From assembly GCF_003968655.1 (NCBI RefSeq), contig NZ_RXYK01000007.1, forward strand, positions 1 through 64,000: a DNA stretch of 64,000 nt, in the 5' to 3' direction. Below, piece by piece: positions 42,067 through 51,329 of this stretch (within the stretch, counting starts at the first letter, position 1; each line of letters opens with the position of its first letter). This stretch comes from Chlorobium phaeovibrioides (GTDB taxonomy: Bacteria > Bacteroidota > Chlorobiia > Chlorobiales > Chlorobiaceae). The notes beneath the pieces were generated by a model that was not told the DNA's origin, did no database searches, and saw only the letters and a program-made list of their open reading frames with translations. Both the position numbers and the translations under genes were made by a program.

Positions 42067-43056
42067 ATGGCTCAATGGGCAATTGGCATCGATCTCGGGG
42101 GTACAGCCGTGAAGGCTGCTGTGGCGGGGCGCGAGACGGGTGTGCTCAGCACCTCTGTGACGCCGACCGCTACAGCGGATGGGCCTCAGGGTATTGTCCG
42201 CCAGATTTCCTCCATTGCCGGCGACCTTTACCGGAGCGCTTCGGTAACGCTTGACCCTGCTGATTTCCACGGGATCGGACTCGGAGTTCCCGGAGCTGTT
42301 GACCGCACGGCCGGAACCCTCAGTTATCCACCGAACCTTCCCGGTTGGGATGTGGTTGCTCTTCGTGAAGAACTTCAGAAATCGCTTGTTGAAAGCATCG
42401 GGCTCAAGGCGCCTGTGTTTCTCGACAACGATGCCAATGCGGCAGCTCTTGGCGAGGCGGTGTACGGAGCGGGACGGGAGTTCAGCGATTTTCTCATGGT
42501 GACGCTCGGCACCGGAGTTGGAGGGGGCATTGTGCTCAACCGGCAGCTTTATCGCGGCCCGGGCGGTACTGCGGGTGAAATAGGGTTCATGATTGTTGAT
42601 TTTGAAGGCACCAGTATCCATGCAGGCATTCGCGGCACCATTGAGGGGCTTATCGGCAAGGAGAGGATTGTGGAACTTGCCCGCCGGATGATTGCCGCAA
42701 GTCCGTCAGGTTCTTCAGTGGGGGAGTACTGCAGTAATGATCTGTCGCGCCTTTCTCCCCGTCATATTGAAACGGCAGCGCTCAACGGCGATGAAGTGTG
42801 TCTCGCTGTGTGGGAGCGGGTCGGGGCCATTCTCGGCACCGGTCTGGCCAATGTGACGGCACTGATGGATATCAGGAAGTTTGTGATAGGCGGCGGAATT
42901 TCAGGTGCCGGGGAGCTGGTTTTCGGGCCGGCACTCAGCCAGTTGCGCCGTTCAACTCTTCCCTCAATGCAGGAAGGTCTTGAGCTTGTTCCTGCAATAC
43001 TTGGCAACCGGGCTGGCGTGCATGGTGCCGCAGCTCTCTGTTTCAGCGAATCCTGA
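42067..43056 (+). CDS. ROK family sugar kinase (glucokinase-like)
   Basis: 329 residues. 'IGIDLGGTAVKAAV' is the phosphate-1 motif, 'GLGVPGAVDR' and 'LDNDANAAALGEAVYG' hold the catalytic Asp, and 'VTLGTGVGGGIVLN' follows. The ROK zinc motif CxCGxxGC is absent; the matching place reads 'AGIRGTIEGLIG'. Possibly glucokinase, which would fit the glgA operon, but substrate cannot be told. Confidence 0.83.
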   Translation: MAQWAIGIDLGGTAVKAAVAGRETGVLSTSVTPTATADGPQGIVRQISSIAGDLYRSASVTLDPADFHGIGLGVPGAVDRTAGTLSYPPNLPGWDVVALREELQKSLVESIGLKAPVFLDNDANAAALGEAVYGAGREFSDFLMVTLGTGVGGGIVLNRQLYRGPGGTAGEIGFMIVDFEGTSIHAGIRGTIEGLIGKERIVELARRMIAASPSGSSVGEYCSNDLSRLSPRHIETAALNGDEVCLAVWERVGAILGTGLANVTALMDIRKFVIGGGISGAGELVFGPALSQLRRSTLPSMQEGLELVPAILGNRAGVHGAAALCFSES

Positions 43057-43075
43057 GCCGGGTTGGAAAGAGCCC

Positions 43076-43768
43076 ATGCCTGACTCTCTTCTCCATCTGC
43101 TGCTTCCCAATGTCTGCGCTGTCTGCAACCGGCTTCTCGTGGAGGGTGAATCGGGGTTCTGTAGAAGCTGCCGTGCGGAATTTGATCCCTTTGCACTTTC
43201 AACGGAAGGCGAGGGGATGCTGAGAAGTACGATTGCAGCCCGTTTCGGTTCCTCTTTTGCATTTGAGCGGGGGTGGTGCAGCTATCTGTTCCACAAGAAC
43301 AGTCCATTGCAGAGCGCCCTCCATTCAATGAAGTATGGAGGGCTCTTTTCCCTTGGCAGGGTGTTCGGCCGGGAGCTTGGCGAACTGGTGGCGGCGAGTG
43401 GAAGTGCCGAAGAGATCGACTGTGTGGTTCCGGTGCCGCTCCATCCGTTGAAGAAAATTGAGCGGACTTACAACCAGTCGGAAGTTATTGCCCTCCCGCT
43501 TGCCCGGCGCATAGAGAGGCCTATGATGGGTCATGTACTGCGGAGGAAACGGAGCACGCGCTCACAGACAGGGCTTTCTGCAGGAGAGAGGAGAGTGAAT
43601 CTTGAGGGGGCGTTCAAGGCCGTAGGCGATGTTGGGGGGATGCATGTGCTGCTTGTTGACGATGTGGTGACCACCGGTTCAACAATGGCAGCTGCGTCCA
43701 AAGCGCTTCTCGGGGCCGGTGCGGCCCGAATATCGCTTGCCTCGGTTGCACTTGCACTGAAGGAATAG
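43076..43768 (+). CDS. comF: ComF-type phosphoribosyltransferase-like protein
   Basis: 230 residues from ATG 43076, 19 bp after the kinase gene; the open frame further upstream lies in that gene. N-terminal zinc finger with 'CAVC' and 'CRSC', then a type I phosphoribosyltransferase fold with 'YNQSEVIALPLARRI' and the PRPP loop 'VLLVDDVVTTGSTM'. In transformable bacteria ComF aids DNA uptake; the role elsewhere is unclear. Confidence 0.88.
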   Translation: MPDSLLHLLLPNVCAVCNRLLVEGESGFCRSCRAEFDPFALSTEGEGMLRSTIAARFGSSFAFERGWCSYLFHKNSPLQSALHSMKYGGLFSLGRVFGRELGELVAASGSAEEIDCVVPVPLHPLKKIERTYNQSEVIALPLARRIERPMMGHVLRRKRSTRSQTGLSAGERRVNLEGAFKAVGDVGGMHVLLVDDVVTTGSTMAAASKALLGAGAARISLASVALALKE

Positions 43769-43777
43769 AAAATAACA

Positions 43778-44521
43778 ATGGAGCTTTTTTACATCCCCCG
43801 GGGAACCCTTGCTGATGAAACCGCTTCGCTTCGTATTGAAGGGGATGAGTTTCATCACATTGCACGGGTGCTGAGGAAAAAAACCGGTGACAGGCTGAGG
43901 GTTACCGATGGAACCGGCAGGGTTGCAGAGATTGAAGTTGTCGGGCTTGCCAAGAGGTGGCTGGAGGGTGAGGTTCTCAGTCGAAGCGTGGTTCCCAGGC
44001 CCTCCACCAGGGTGACTGTTGCCCTCTCCATGCTCAAGGCTCCCGCACGGTTTGATATGTTTCTTGAAAAGGCGACCGAGCTTGGCGTGGGTGCCATTAT
44101 CCCGATGATCTCGCACCGGACAGTCAGTCAGCCATCAGGGGAAAAGCTTGCCGGTAAACTTCAGCGCTGGAACAACATCATCCTTTCTGCGGCCCGTCAG
44201 TCCAAATGTTTTCATCTGCCGGAACTCATCGGGCCGCTTCCTTTCAGAAGTGTGCTTGCGCTTGAGGGATATGATAACCGGTTGATGCCTTATGAAGAGA
44301 GCAGCGAGGCGCCAAGAGTGAACTACAGCGGCAAAAACACCCTGTTTCTGATTGGCGGGGAGGGGGGGTTCACCGGTGAAGAGGCTGAAGAGGCACGCGC
44401 GTCCGGGTTCACCACGCTCTCTTTAGGCCGCTCAATTCTCAGGGCCGAAACTGCGGCACTTTTCGCTGCGGCCATGGTCCGTTCACAGCTCCTTGTAGAG
44501 GATGCCGGAGAGTGGCTCTAA
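43778..44521 (+). CDS. rsmE: 16S rRNA (uracil1498-N3)-methyltransferase RsmE
   Basis: 247 residues. N-terminal PUA-like domain 'FHHIARVLRKKTGDRLRVTDGTGR', then a SPOUT methyltransferase fold with 'ERATELGV'-like 'KATELGVGAIIPM' and the knot 'LFLIGGEGGFTGEEAEEA...LGRSILRAETAALFA'. 9 bp after comF. Confidence 0.93.
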   Translation: MELFYIPRGTLADETASLRIEGDEFHHIARVLRKKTGDRLRVTDGTGRVAEIEVVGLAKRWLEGEVLSRSVVPRPSTRVTVALSMLKAPARFDMFLEKATELGVGAIIPMISHRTVSQPSGEKLAGKLQRWNNIILSAARQSKCFHLPELIGPLPFRSVLALEGYDNRLMPYEESSEAPRVNYSGKNTLFLIGGEGGFTGEEAEEARASGFTTLSLGRSILRAETAALFAAAMVRSQLLVEDAGEWL

Positions 44522-44572
44522 GCATTATATTGACTGAGAAGAATACGACAGGAAAACGAAACGAACAGCACT

Positions 44573-45655
44573 ATGGGCAGTCTTAAAGCAAACAGGGTCA
44601 TCCTACTGGTTATTGTCCTGTTTATCTCCGCCATGTTTTTTGTCATGATCCGCTATTTCCTCATGGCAATTTTTCTGGCAGCCATTTTTTCCGCTCTTGC
44701 CATGCCGCTGTACAACAGGATGCTTGGGTGGGTCGGTGGGCGTAAAAGCCTCGGTGCAGCCGTCACCATGATGATTATTTTCATTATGGGTGTTCTGCCT
44801 CTGGTGGCGCTGCTGGGTATTGTGGCCATACAGGCTGTGGAAATCAGCCGTCAGGCGGCCCCATGGGTTCGGCAGATGATTGAGCCGGCGTTTCTCGACC
44901 AGCAATTGCAGTCGCTTCCTTTTTATCCGGAGATGGTGATCTACCGTGAAGACATTATGCAGCGTGTCACTGAAGTGGCCTCAAAAACCGGAACAGTACT
45001 GTTCAATACGCTTTTTTCATTTACCTATTCAGCTGTCAACGAACTGTTCCTCTTTTTCATTTTTCTCTATACCGTGTTTTTTTTCCTGCGTGATGGCCGC
45101 TCGCTTCTTGAAACCATCCTCTACTATCTGCCGCTGTCGGATGCTGACCAGCATCGTCTGCTCGACAAGTTTCTTTCCGTAACACGGGCTACCATCAAAG
45201 GAACCATGATTGTGGGGACCGTGCAGGGTACTCTTGCCGGCCTGGCGCTCCATATTGCCGGAATTGAAAGCGCTCTGTTCTGGGGAACCATGATGACGGT
45301 GCTCAGCGTTGTGCCGGTGCTTGGCCCTCCTCTGGTCTGGGTTCCTGCAGCCATCTCCCTTGCTTTTGTGGGTCATTACCCGCAGGCGCTCGGCGTTCTG
45401 CTGTTCTGCAGCATTGTTGTCGGTCAGATAGATAATATTCTCCGCCCAATTCTTGTAGGGCGCGACACCCGACTGCACGAGCTGTTCATATTTTTTGGAA
45501 CTCTTGGCGGTATTGGCCTCTTCGGGCTTTTCGGTTTCATTATCGGTCCCATTATCGCAGCGCTCTTCATGACGGTCTGGGAGATGTACGGGGACGCGTT
45601 CAGTGACTCCCTGCGTGATATCAAGGGCCGTTCAACAGTCAGTAACGATGAGTGA
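44573..45655 (+). CDS. AI-2E family transporter (PerM/YdiK type)
   Basis: 360 residues with about eight membrane helices: two near the N-terminus, a soluble stretch around 100-150, then a C-terminal bundle. 'GPPLVWVPAAISLAFVGHYPQA' and 'DNILRPILVGRDTRLHELFIFFGTLGGIGLFGLFGFIIGPI' are diagnostic of the family. Substrate uncertain; quorum signal export, permease and antiporter roles have all been reported for members. Last gene before a strong terminator. Confidence 0.88.
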   Translation: MGSLKANRVILLVIVLFISAMFFVMIRYFLMAIFLAAIFSALAMPLYNRMLGWVGGRKSLGAAVTMMIIFIMGVLPLVALLGIVAIQAVEISRQAAPWVRQMIEPAFLDQQLQSLPFYPEMVIYREDIMQRVTEVASKTGTVLFNTLFSFTYSAVNELFLFFIFLYTVFFFLRDGRSLLETILYYLPLSDADQHRLLDKFLSVTRATIKGTMIVGTVQGTLAGLALHIAGIESALFWGTMMTVLSVVPVLGPPLVWVPAAISLAFVGHYPQALGVLLFCSIVVGQIDNILRPILVGRDTRLHELFIFFGTLGGIGLFGLFGFIIGPIIAALFMTVWEMYGDAFSDSLRDIKGRSTVSNDE

Positions 45656-45676
45656 ACCCGGAGGTGGGCACAATAC

Positions 45677-45710
45677 AGAGAAAGGCGGCCTGTGGCCGCC
45701 TTTCTCTTAT
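45677..45710. terminator. bidirectional terminator between the AI-2E gene and ndk
   Basis: AGAGAAAGGCGGCC (45677-45690) and GGCCGCCTTTCTCT (45694-45707) form a perfect 14-bp stem with loop TGT. It lies between convergent genes. Confidence 0.88.
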
Positions 45711-45730
45711 CCTTCCGGAGTTCCTGAAGC

Positions 45731-46153
45731 TCAGTTGTTCCGGACAACCTCTTCAGCTGCGAAGAAGAATCCGGCTTCAATTGCGGCATTCTCTGCTGAG
45801 TCTGAACCGTGGACGATATTTTCGCCCTTGCTGTCTGCATGGAGTTTGCGGACGGTGCCTTCCTCGGCTTCAGCCGGATCGGTGGCGCCAATCAGTGTGC
45901 GGAAGTCTGCAACGGCGTTCTCTTTTTCAAGAATCATCGGAACACAGGGACCCGAAGACATAAAGTCAACCAGTTCGCCGAAAAAGGGGCGCTCGCGGTG
46001 GACGCCGTAGAACTCGCCGGCGGTCTCTTTGCTGAGTCTGATTTTTTTCATGGCAACCACACGGAAGCCTGCGCGTTCAATCTGGTTGATGACGGCTCCG
46101 ATAAGCTGCTTTTTGACACAGTCGGGCTTGAGGATGGTAAGGGTTCTTTCCAT
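45731..46153 (-). CDS. ndk: Nucleoside diphosphate kinase
   Basis: 140 residues from ATG 46153; the frame is open to 46240 but the family begins '[13 protein letters not shown]'. Transfers phosphate between nucleotides through His115 ('NIVHGSDS'). '[11 protein letters not shown]' and '[10 protein letters not shown]' are conserved. Confidence 0.96.
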   Translation of the reverse strand: MERTLTILKPDCVKKQLIGAVINQIERAGFRVVAMKKIRLSKETAGEFYGVHRERPFFGELVDFMSSGPCVPMILEKENAVADFRTLIGATDPAEAEEGTVRKLHADSKGENIVHGSDSAENAAIEAGFFFAAEEVVRNN

Positions 46154-46226
46154 TGGAGTGAGCTGCATTTGAGTGTTTGCTAAAAAAAATTGCCTGCGAA
46201 GATACAAAAAAAAGTCGGTGGCTGCC

Positions 46227-46673
46227 TCATGCCCTGTCAATTCTCAACAGCAGATCTTTCATCGGCTGGTAGGTGATGGGCAGAAAGTCGCTGTATGCGA
46301 GCAGCACTTTCCCCTCTTCATCAATGAGCACATAGGCCCTTTGCGCCATGCCCAGAAAGCCGAGCGCTCCATAGGCCTCAGCGGTTTTTTTGGAGCTGTC
46401 GCTGAGCAGGGTGAACGGGAGCTGGTTTTTTGCCGCAAATGTTTTGTGTGATTCAGGGCTGTCGGCACTGATGCCCAGAACTGCAATGCTCCGTTTGGTG
46501 AACTCTGTCACATTGTTGCGGTAGTCGCAGAGCTGTGCGGTGCATACTGGCGTATCGTCTCCCGGATAAAAGACAAGCAGCACTTTTTTCCCCTTGAAGC
46601 TGGATAGTCCGACCATCCGTCCCTCTGAATCGGGAAGGGTGAAGTCGGGAGCCGGTGTTCCTTCTGCAATCAT
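46227..46673 (-). CDS. bcp: Thioredoxin-dependent peroxiredoxin (Bcp/PrxQ type)
   Basis: 148 residues from ATG 46673. '[19 protein letters not shown]' holds the peroxidatic Cys44 and, five residues later, Cys49, the spacing of atypical two-cysteine PrxQ enzymes. Reduces peroxides, useful to an anaerobe meeting oxygen. Its start overlaps the stop of the upstream CNNM gene (ATGA), so translation is probably coupled. Confidence 0.9.
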   Translation of the reverse strand: MIAEGTPAPDFTLPDSEGRMVGLSSFKGKKVLLVFYPGDDTPVCTAQLCDYRNNVTEFTKRSIAVLGISADSPESHKTFAAKNQLPFTLLSDSSKKTAEAYGALGFLGMAQRAYVLIDEEGKVLLAYSDFLPITYQPMKDLLLRIDRA

Positions 46674-48034
46674 ATGTCGCTTTGTTTTCGGTTTATGGCA
46701 TCGGCCGTTTCGGCATTCAACTCTACAAGAATGCGTTCCACCCTCTGTCCGTTCATCTTGATCACCCGGAAACTGATATCGCGCCACTGCAAAGAGTCGC
46801 CGACTGAGGGCACCTCCCCGAGACGGGTCATCATGAAGCCGCCCATCGTATCGTAGGGGGCATCTTTCCCTTCTGAAAAGTCGTCGGTTTCAAGCTCGAA
46901 TGCTCCGAGGAACTCGTCAACCGGCACAAGGCCGTCAACCAGCCATGTCCGCAGGCTGCGGCGCACAATCCGATGTTCATCTTCTTCACTGTCATCGGCC
47001 GGCACCTCTCCCACAATACTCTCAAGGACATCGGTCAGTGTGATTGTTCCCTGGATGGAGCCATGCTCATCGATAACCAGAGCCAGATGGGCCCGGTTTT
47101 TCCTGAACAGCTCCAGAACATGAAATGCCGGCACCGATTCGGGCACAAACAGCGGTGTTTTCATGGAGGCGCGGATGGCTTCCCGGAGCCCTCCCTTTCC
47201 TGTCAGCTGAAAACTGACCAGGTCGACAGAGCGGACAATGCCCAGAAGATTGTCGAGGTTTTTTTCAGCAACCGGGAACCGCGAGCGGCCGCTTGCCAGA
47301 ATGACTGTGTTGATTTCCTCGTCGCTGTTGTCAAGGTCGAGCCAGTCGGTTTCACTTCGGGGAGTCATCATTGCGCTTGCCTGCTTGTCACTCAGACGGA
47401 ATATCCGCGCAACCATATCGTATTCAACCGACTCGAAAACCCCTTTTTTTGCCCCCTGCCGTATCATGAGCATCACCTCTTCATCGCTTACCTGAGGCTT
47501 TTCGCCGCTTTTGATGCCAAGCATGCGGAGCAGCATGTCGGTGGAGCCGTTGATGAGGTTGACTGCCGGAGCGCTCAGTCGGCAGAGCAGGTCAATTGAT
47601 GCAGCTATTTTCAGAGTTATTTTTTCCGGGTGCTGCAGGGCTATTTTTTTTGGAGCCAGTTCACCCGCAACCAGCGTCACAAAGGTAACAGTGACGACTA
47701 CGGTCGCCAGTGCGAGCTGTCCGCTGTATGGGGCAAGCGGTGGAATGGTCGCCAGCAGGGCAGCAAACGGTGCGGAAAACACCAGGCCGCTGAAGGCTCC
47801 GGCAAGGGTGCTGATAAGTGTTATGCCAACCTGAATTGCCGAGAGGAATTTCCCTGGATTTTCAAGCAGCTTCAGCGCGATTTCGGCCGATTCATGGCCT
47901 GCATCACGCAGCTCATGCAGACGGCTTGCCCGGGAAGAGATAATGGCGAATTCAGCCATGGAGAAAAAGCCGTTGGCGGCAATCAGCGAGAAAAGAATGA
48001 CTGCTTCAAGCAGGTAGGAGTCCATTGTGTTCAT
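46670..48034 (-). CDS. CNNM/CorC-type membrane protein with CBS domains
   Basis: About 454 residues. The frame is open to 48106; ATGs at 48055, 48034 and 48025 are all possible and none has a good Shine-Dalgarno, so the start is uncertain. Order of domains: DUF21/CNNM membrane part (~1-190, 'AANGFFSMAEFAIISSRASRL', 'GELAPKKIAL'), paired CBS domains ('MMTPRSETDWLDLD', 'HLALVIDEHGSIQGTITLTDVLE') and a C-terminal CorC_HlyC domain. Members move Mg2+ or Na+ or aid Co/Mg resistance. Confidence 0.86.
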   Translation of the reverse strand: MNTMDSYLLEAVILFSLIAANGFFSMAEFAIISSRASRLHELRDAGHESAEIALKLLENPGKFLSAIQVGITLISTLAGAFSGLVFSAPFAALLATIPPLAPYSGQLALATVVVTVTFVTLVAGELAPKKIALQHPEKITLKIAASIDLLCRLSAPAVNLINGSTDMLLRMLGIKSGEKPQVSDEEVMLMIRQGAKKGVFESVEYDMVARIFRLSDKQASAMMTPRSETDWLDLDNSDEEINTVILASGRSRFPVAEKNLDNLLGIVRSVDLVSFQLTGKGGLREAIRASMKTPLFVPESVPAFHVLELFRKNRAHLALVIDEHGSIQGTITLTDVLESIVGEVPADDSEEDEHRIVRRSLRTWLVDGLVPVDEFLGAFELETDDFSEGKDAPYDTMGGFMMTRLGEVPSVGDSLQWRDISFRVIKMNGQRVERILVELNAETADAINRKQSDI

Positions 48035-48236
48035 TAAGTTGAAAAAGCCTGGCATTGTAAGGCAGAGCTCGCCCGAATTGATGCCTGTTGCCGGTAATAT
48101 AGGCATCTTGGAGAAAGTGCGGGCGACATTCGTTTTGGGCTGCGCAGGACAATTTTTTTCAAGGGGGATTCTGTTGTATTATAAACATAATCACCTTGAT
48201 AATATTTTTACCTGTTGGAGCTGGAGGCTCCGTGCC

Positions 48237-50309
48237 ATGAGTTTTCATTGCCCGCCTTTGAGGCCGGGAATGGCTGTCCTGGGAATGTTTCTGTTTTTTG
48301 CCGGGTGCAGTTCGCCAGATAATTCGGGGGAGAGCTCTTCGGAGATGTACGCCAAAGCTTCCGATCTCGGCCGGCACGGTCAGTATGCAAGGGCCATTGA
48401 GCTCTATGGGCGTGGTCTGGCACTTGAATCCCTTGACCCCCCTTCAGATGCTGCGGTGGTTGCCCTTGTTTCCAAGCGCTGGCTGGAGGGTTTGACGGGT
48501 TCGTATGATGCGGCTCTGGCGACAACAGAGGTTCTTGAGGGGCTTGAGGAGGGGACTCTTCCGGACTCCGTGCGGACTGCAGTTCTTGTTGACAAGGCGG
48601 GGTGGCTTGGAGAGCTTGGTCGCTTCACCGAGGCGGCCGATGCTCTTCGCGGCGTGCGCAATCCCGATTCCGCCGTGAAGATGAGGCTTGCGGCATTACT
48701 GCTTCAGAGTGGCGATGCGAAAGAGGCGGAGGCTCTTTATCGCCCGATGACTCTATGGCGGAATCCGCCTTCTGTGCGCATTCAGGCCTGGGCAGGCCTG
48801 TTGCGATGCAGAGTGACCGATCCGGCCGTGGTTGTTGAAGATGGGGAAACGGTGGCTCAGAAGATAGTGGCGGAGTCGGGGCGCGTGCTGCGGATGAAGG
48901 GGGAGCCGGCGGTGCGCGCCCGCGCCCTTCGCGCAGCCGCCTCCAGTCTTCAGCTTCTTCAGCGGCATCAGCGGAATGCGAGTTTTCTGCTGTTCCGCGC
49001 GCTCAGTCTGGCAGAAGGGTCGGGCGACAGGTTTCTCTATCAGGTACTGCGTCTGGAGTCCAATGCGGCGATTGTCCGAAAAGAGGTCCCCTTTCGTGAG
49101 GTTGCAGCGTATTTCGAGGAGCATGGTCTCTCGTATGCGCGGGCTTCGGCACTTTTTATGCTCTCTGAGGCCGGGGGTCTTACCGACAAAGAGCGCATAA
49201 GCGCACTGGAGGAGGGGTTCGCGGCGGCATGGCAGAGCGCTCCGCCCTATCCTTCGCCAGCCATGCTTGCCCGGGAGAACCGTGCTGCGCTCCATCTCAA
49301 TGGTTTTCTTCTGAAGAATCCGAGAATTTTCGAGCTTTTTGATGTGGCTCAGCGGATGGGGATGATGCGGCTTGGCCGATCCCTCATCAGGGGAGGAGAG
49401 GAGTTCCGGCTCGGCACAGGAACTGCTCCGGAGCTTGAGACTGAGGTTCGCAGGTTGCTGGTTGAAATTTCAGGTCTTTTGCAGCGCAAGGCAGATATGG
49501 TGGACAGAGCGGCAGGAATCGGGATGAACCGCGCGACTGATCAGGCGCTCAATATGAAGCGGGGCAGGCTGTTTGAGCTGCTTCCCTCTGTGAGGGTGCG
49601 TGAGCCGGCGATTGCTTCGGCTCTGGCGCTCAACCCCGTGACGCTCCGAACCGTGCAGGAGACTCTTGGCGATGACCAGGCGATTGTGCGCCCCATTTTT
49701 TCTGACAGCCTGGCTGCTGTGATGGTGGTTGGAAAGCGTGATCTTCAGATTGTTGGCAGCGTTGCCGCGTTTGATTCTCTGCATACGCCCTCCATTGCCG
49801 TGGCGGGAATCAGGCGGGAGCTTGCCGACGGTCCGGGGTTTTCCCATCTCAAAGGGGGGGAGGGAGAGTGGTTCGAGCGAGCACTTTTCCGGCCGCTTCT
49901 CACGGCCGTTCAGCCATACAGCCGCATTGTGGTTGTAGCTGACGATGTGCTTCCGTTTCATCTGCCACTTCCTGGGGCGGCTCGTCCGGAGCAGCATCGA
50001 TTTTCCTACCTTCATTCATTCAAGGAGTTTGTGATTATACAGACTGCTGCGGCGCTTCCTCCCGGCCCCTCGCGCATTGTATTCTATTCCGCCATTGACC
50101 ATGACGGGCCGATTCGCCACAAGCTTTTTTATCCGCACGACAGGGTTTTTCTGGTCTGGAAGCACTTCACCATGGAGGAGCAGGAAGAGTTGCGGGATGA
50201 GATAGGGGCGGAAATGCAGTCGACCGTTTCAGGCGCGCTGGCACTTCAGAAACTCAAAGAAGATGGGGATTCGAAATGGTTGTATCTCTCCTCTTATGGA
50301 ACTGACTGA
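48237..50309 (+). CDS. TPR lipoprotein with possible degenerate CHAT-like C-terminus
   Basis: 690 residues from ATG 48237, preceded by GGAGG at 48223-48227; the open frame further upstream is not needed. The N-terminus 'MAVLGMFLFFAGCSS' is a lipoprotein signal with Cys lipobox. Helical pairs resembling tetratricopeptide repeats run over ~30-300 ('ASDLGRHGQYARAIELYGRGLAL'). The last ~170 residues ('VVVADDVLPFHLPLPGA', 'FLVWKHFTMEEQEELRDEI') resemble the layout of CHAT peptidase domains, but the usual catalytic His and Cys motifs are not seen. Function unknown. Divergent from the CNNM gene. Confidence 0.6.
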   Translation: MSFHCPPLRPGMAVLGMFLFFAGCSSPDNSGESSSEMYAKASDLGRHGQYARAIELYGRGLALESLDPPSDAAVVALVSKRWLEGLTGSYDAALATTEVLEGLEEGTLPDSVRTAVLVDKAGWLGELGRFTEAADALRGVRNPDSAVKMRLAALLLQSGDAKEAEALYRPMTLWRNPPSVRIQAWAGLLRCRVTDPAVVVEDGETVAQKIVAESGRVLRMKGEPAVRARALRAAASSLQLLQRHQRNASFLLFRALSLAEGSGDRFLYQVLRLESNAAIVRKEVPFREVAAYFEEHGLSYARASALFMLSEAGGLTDKERISALEEGFAAAWQSAPPYPSPAMLARENRAALHLNGFLLKNPRIFELFDVAQRMGMMRLGRSLIRGGEEFRLGTGTAPELETEVRRLLVEISGLLQRKADMVDRAAGIGMNRATDQALNMKRGRLFELLPSVRVREPAIASALALNPVTLRTVQETLGDDQAIVRPIFSDSLAAVMVVGKRDLQIVGSVAAFDSLHTPSIAVAGIRRELADGPGFSHLKGGEGEWFERALFRPLLTAVQPYSRIVVVADDVLPFHLPLPGAARPEQHRFSYLHSFKEFVIIQTAAALPPGPSRIVFYSAIDHDGPIRHKLFYPHDRVFLVWKHFTMEEQEELRDEIGAEMQSTVSGALALQKLKEDGDSKWLYLSSYGTD

Positions 50310-50318
50310 TTGCGTTTG

Positions 50319-50353
50319 ACTCACTTTTTCTGATACAGTGGATGTGAGTTTTT
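50319..50353 (+). terminator. weak terminator candidate after the TPR lipoprotein gene
   Basis: ACTCAC (50319-50324) and GTGAGT (50344-50349) form a 6-bp stem with a long loop, followed by TTTT. An unusually T-rich stretch (about 50400-50432) lies beyond, ahead of the RodZ-like gene. Confidence 0.35.
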
Positions 50354-50478
50354 ATGGTTATTAATAAATGCATGCGCATTGTAAAAAAATTCACAAAGAG
50401 GTTTTTTTTTCGTTTTTTTGTATTTTCTTTGTAAGTGAAGTTTATTGCTTTCTCCCATCGCAGTAGCAACCGGGATGT

Positions 50479-51054
50479 GTGGACATGTCAGCCCCCCAGC
50501 CACCAGAATCAGCACTGGCGAGGATTGTTGCGGAGCTCAGGGCGGCCAGGGTCGCCAGAGGCCTGTCGCTTCAGGAACTCAGCCGCCTGCTGAAAATTCA
50601 GGAGCATTACCTTGCCGATATTGAGGACGGAAACCTTTCGTTTCTTTCCTGCGCATATGTTTATGCATATATAAAGGAATATGCCCGGGAAATGGGCGTT
50701 GGCGATACCGCGAGGCTTCAGGCCTGCCGGCGGGAGCTGGGAGTTCTCGTCGGAGTGAAGGAGACCGGTATTACCGATTATATTCAGTCGCTCTCTCCTG
50801 CCGGTATGTTCCGGAACAGTTCACTGTACGGGTTCCTGCAGGGACTCCGGAAAAAGAGTGTTGTTCTTGTCCTCACGGTGCTTGCCGCAATTTTTGTACT
50901 TGCTGCCGGTGCGGTTTCGCTCTCTTCAGGCAGTGGCGGGGGGGGACTTTCTTCAGCTGTTGCCCCTGATTCCACTGATGCAATGGTTGTGGCTGATTCA
51001 GTTGCTTCAGTCAGCCCTGTTGCTGAAGCCGCCGGGGGGACGAGAGCAGAGTGA
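50479..51054 (+). CDS. RodZ-like helix-turn-helix membrane protein, short form
   Basis: 191 residues beginning with GTG at 50479 (ATG 50485 is an alternative). N-terminal HTH of the RodZ type (~12-70, 'RGLSLQELSRLLKIQEHYLADIEDG'), a basic stretch, one membrane helix (~127-148) and a short Ser/Gly/Ala-rich outer tail. RodZ links MreB to the wall synthesis machinery; the large C-terminal DUF4115 domain is missing here. A transcriptional regulator anchored in the membrane is the alternative reading. Confidence 0.75.
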   Translation: MDMSAPQPPESALARIVAELRAARVARGLSLQELSRLLKIQEHYLADIEDGNLSFLSCAYVYAYIKEYAREMGVGDTARLQACRRELGVLVGVKETGITDYIQSLSPAGMFRNSSLYGFLQGLRKKSVVLVLTVLAAIFVLAAGAVSLSSGSGGGGLSSAVAPDSTDAMVVADSVASVSPVAEAAGGTRAE

Positions 51055-51097
51055 GGGGGCCAGTGCCAAGGCTGTTAGCCTCTGCTGTTGGTTCCTG

Positions 51098-51122
51098 AAG
51101 GGCGGCTGAAAAGACCGCCTTT
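51098..51122 (+). terminator. hairpin after the RodZ-like gene
   Basis: GGCGG and CCGCC, extended by AAG/TTT, give an 8-bp stem with a 9-nt loop; no real T-run follows. A smaller AGGCT/AGCCT hairpin lies just before it (about 51069-51081). The remaining ~200 bp to the next gene are AT-rich and hold its promoter, plus a short repeat-like ATACTGTATACTG at about 51191. Confidence 0.35.
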
Positions 51123-51329
51123 GTCGATCGCTGAAATAAGATAAAAAAAGTCCGATTATTTGGAATTTATTGTTGTCCTTTTGTGATTGCATACTGTATA
51201 CTGTTTGAAAGGTTCACAATTGTCATGCCGTCTTGCAGGAACTCCCCATAAATGGTTGTGGCGTTGTGATGAAAGCAGTTTATTGGGTATTATCCATTTT
51301 TTGAAACGGCTATACGGAGCCCTCTGCCT

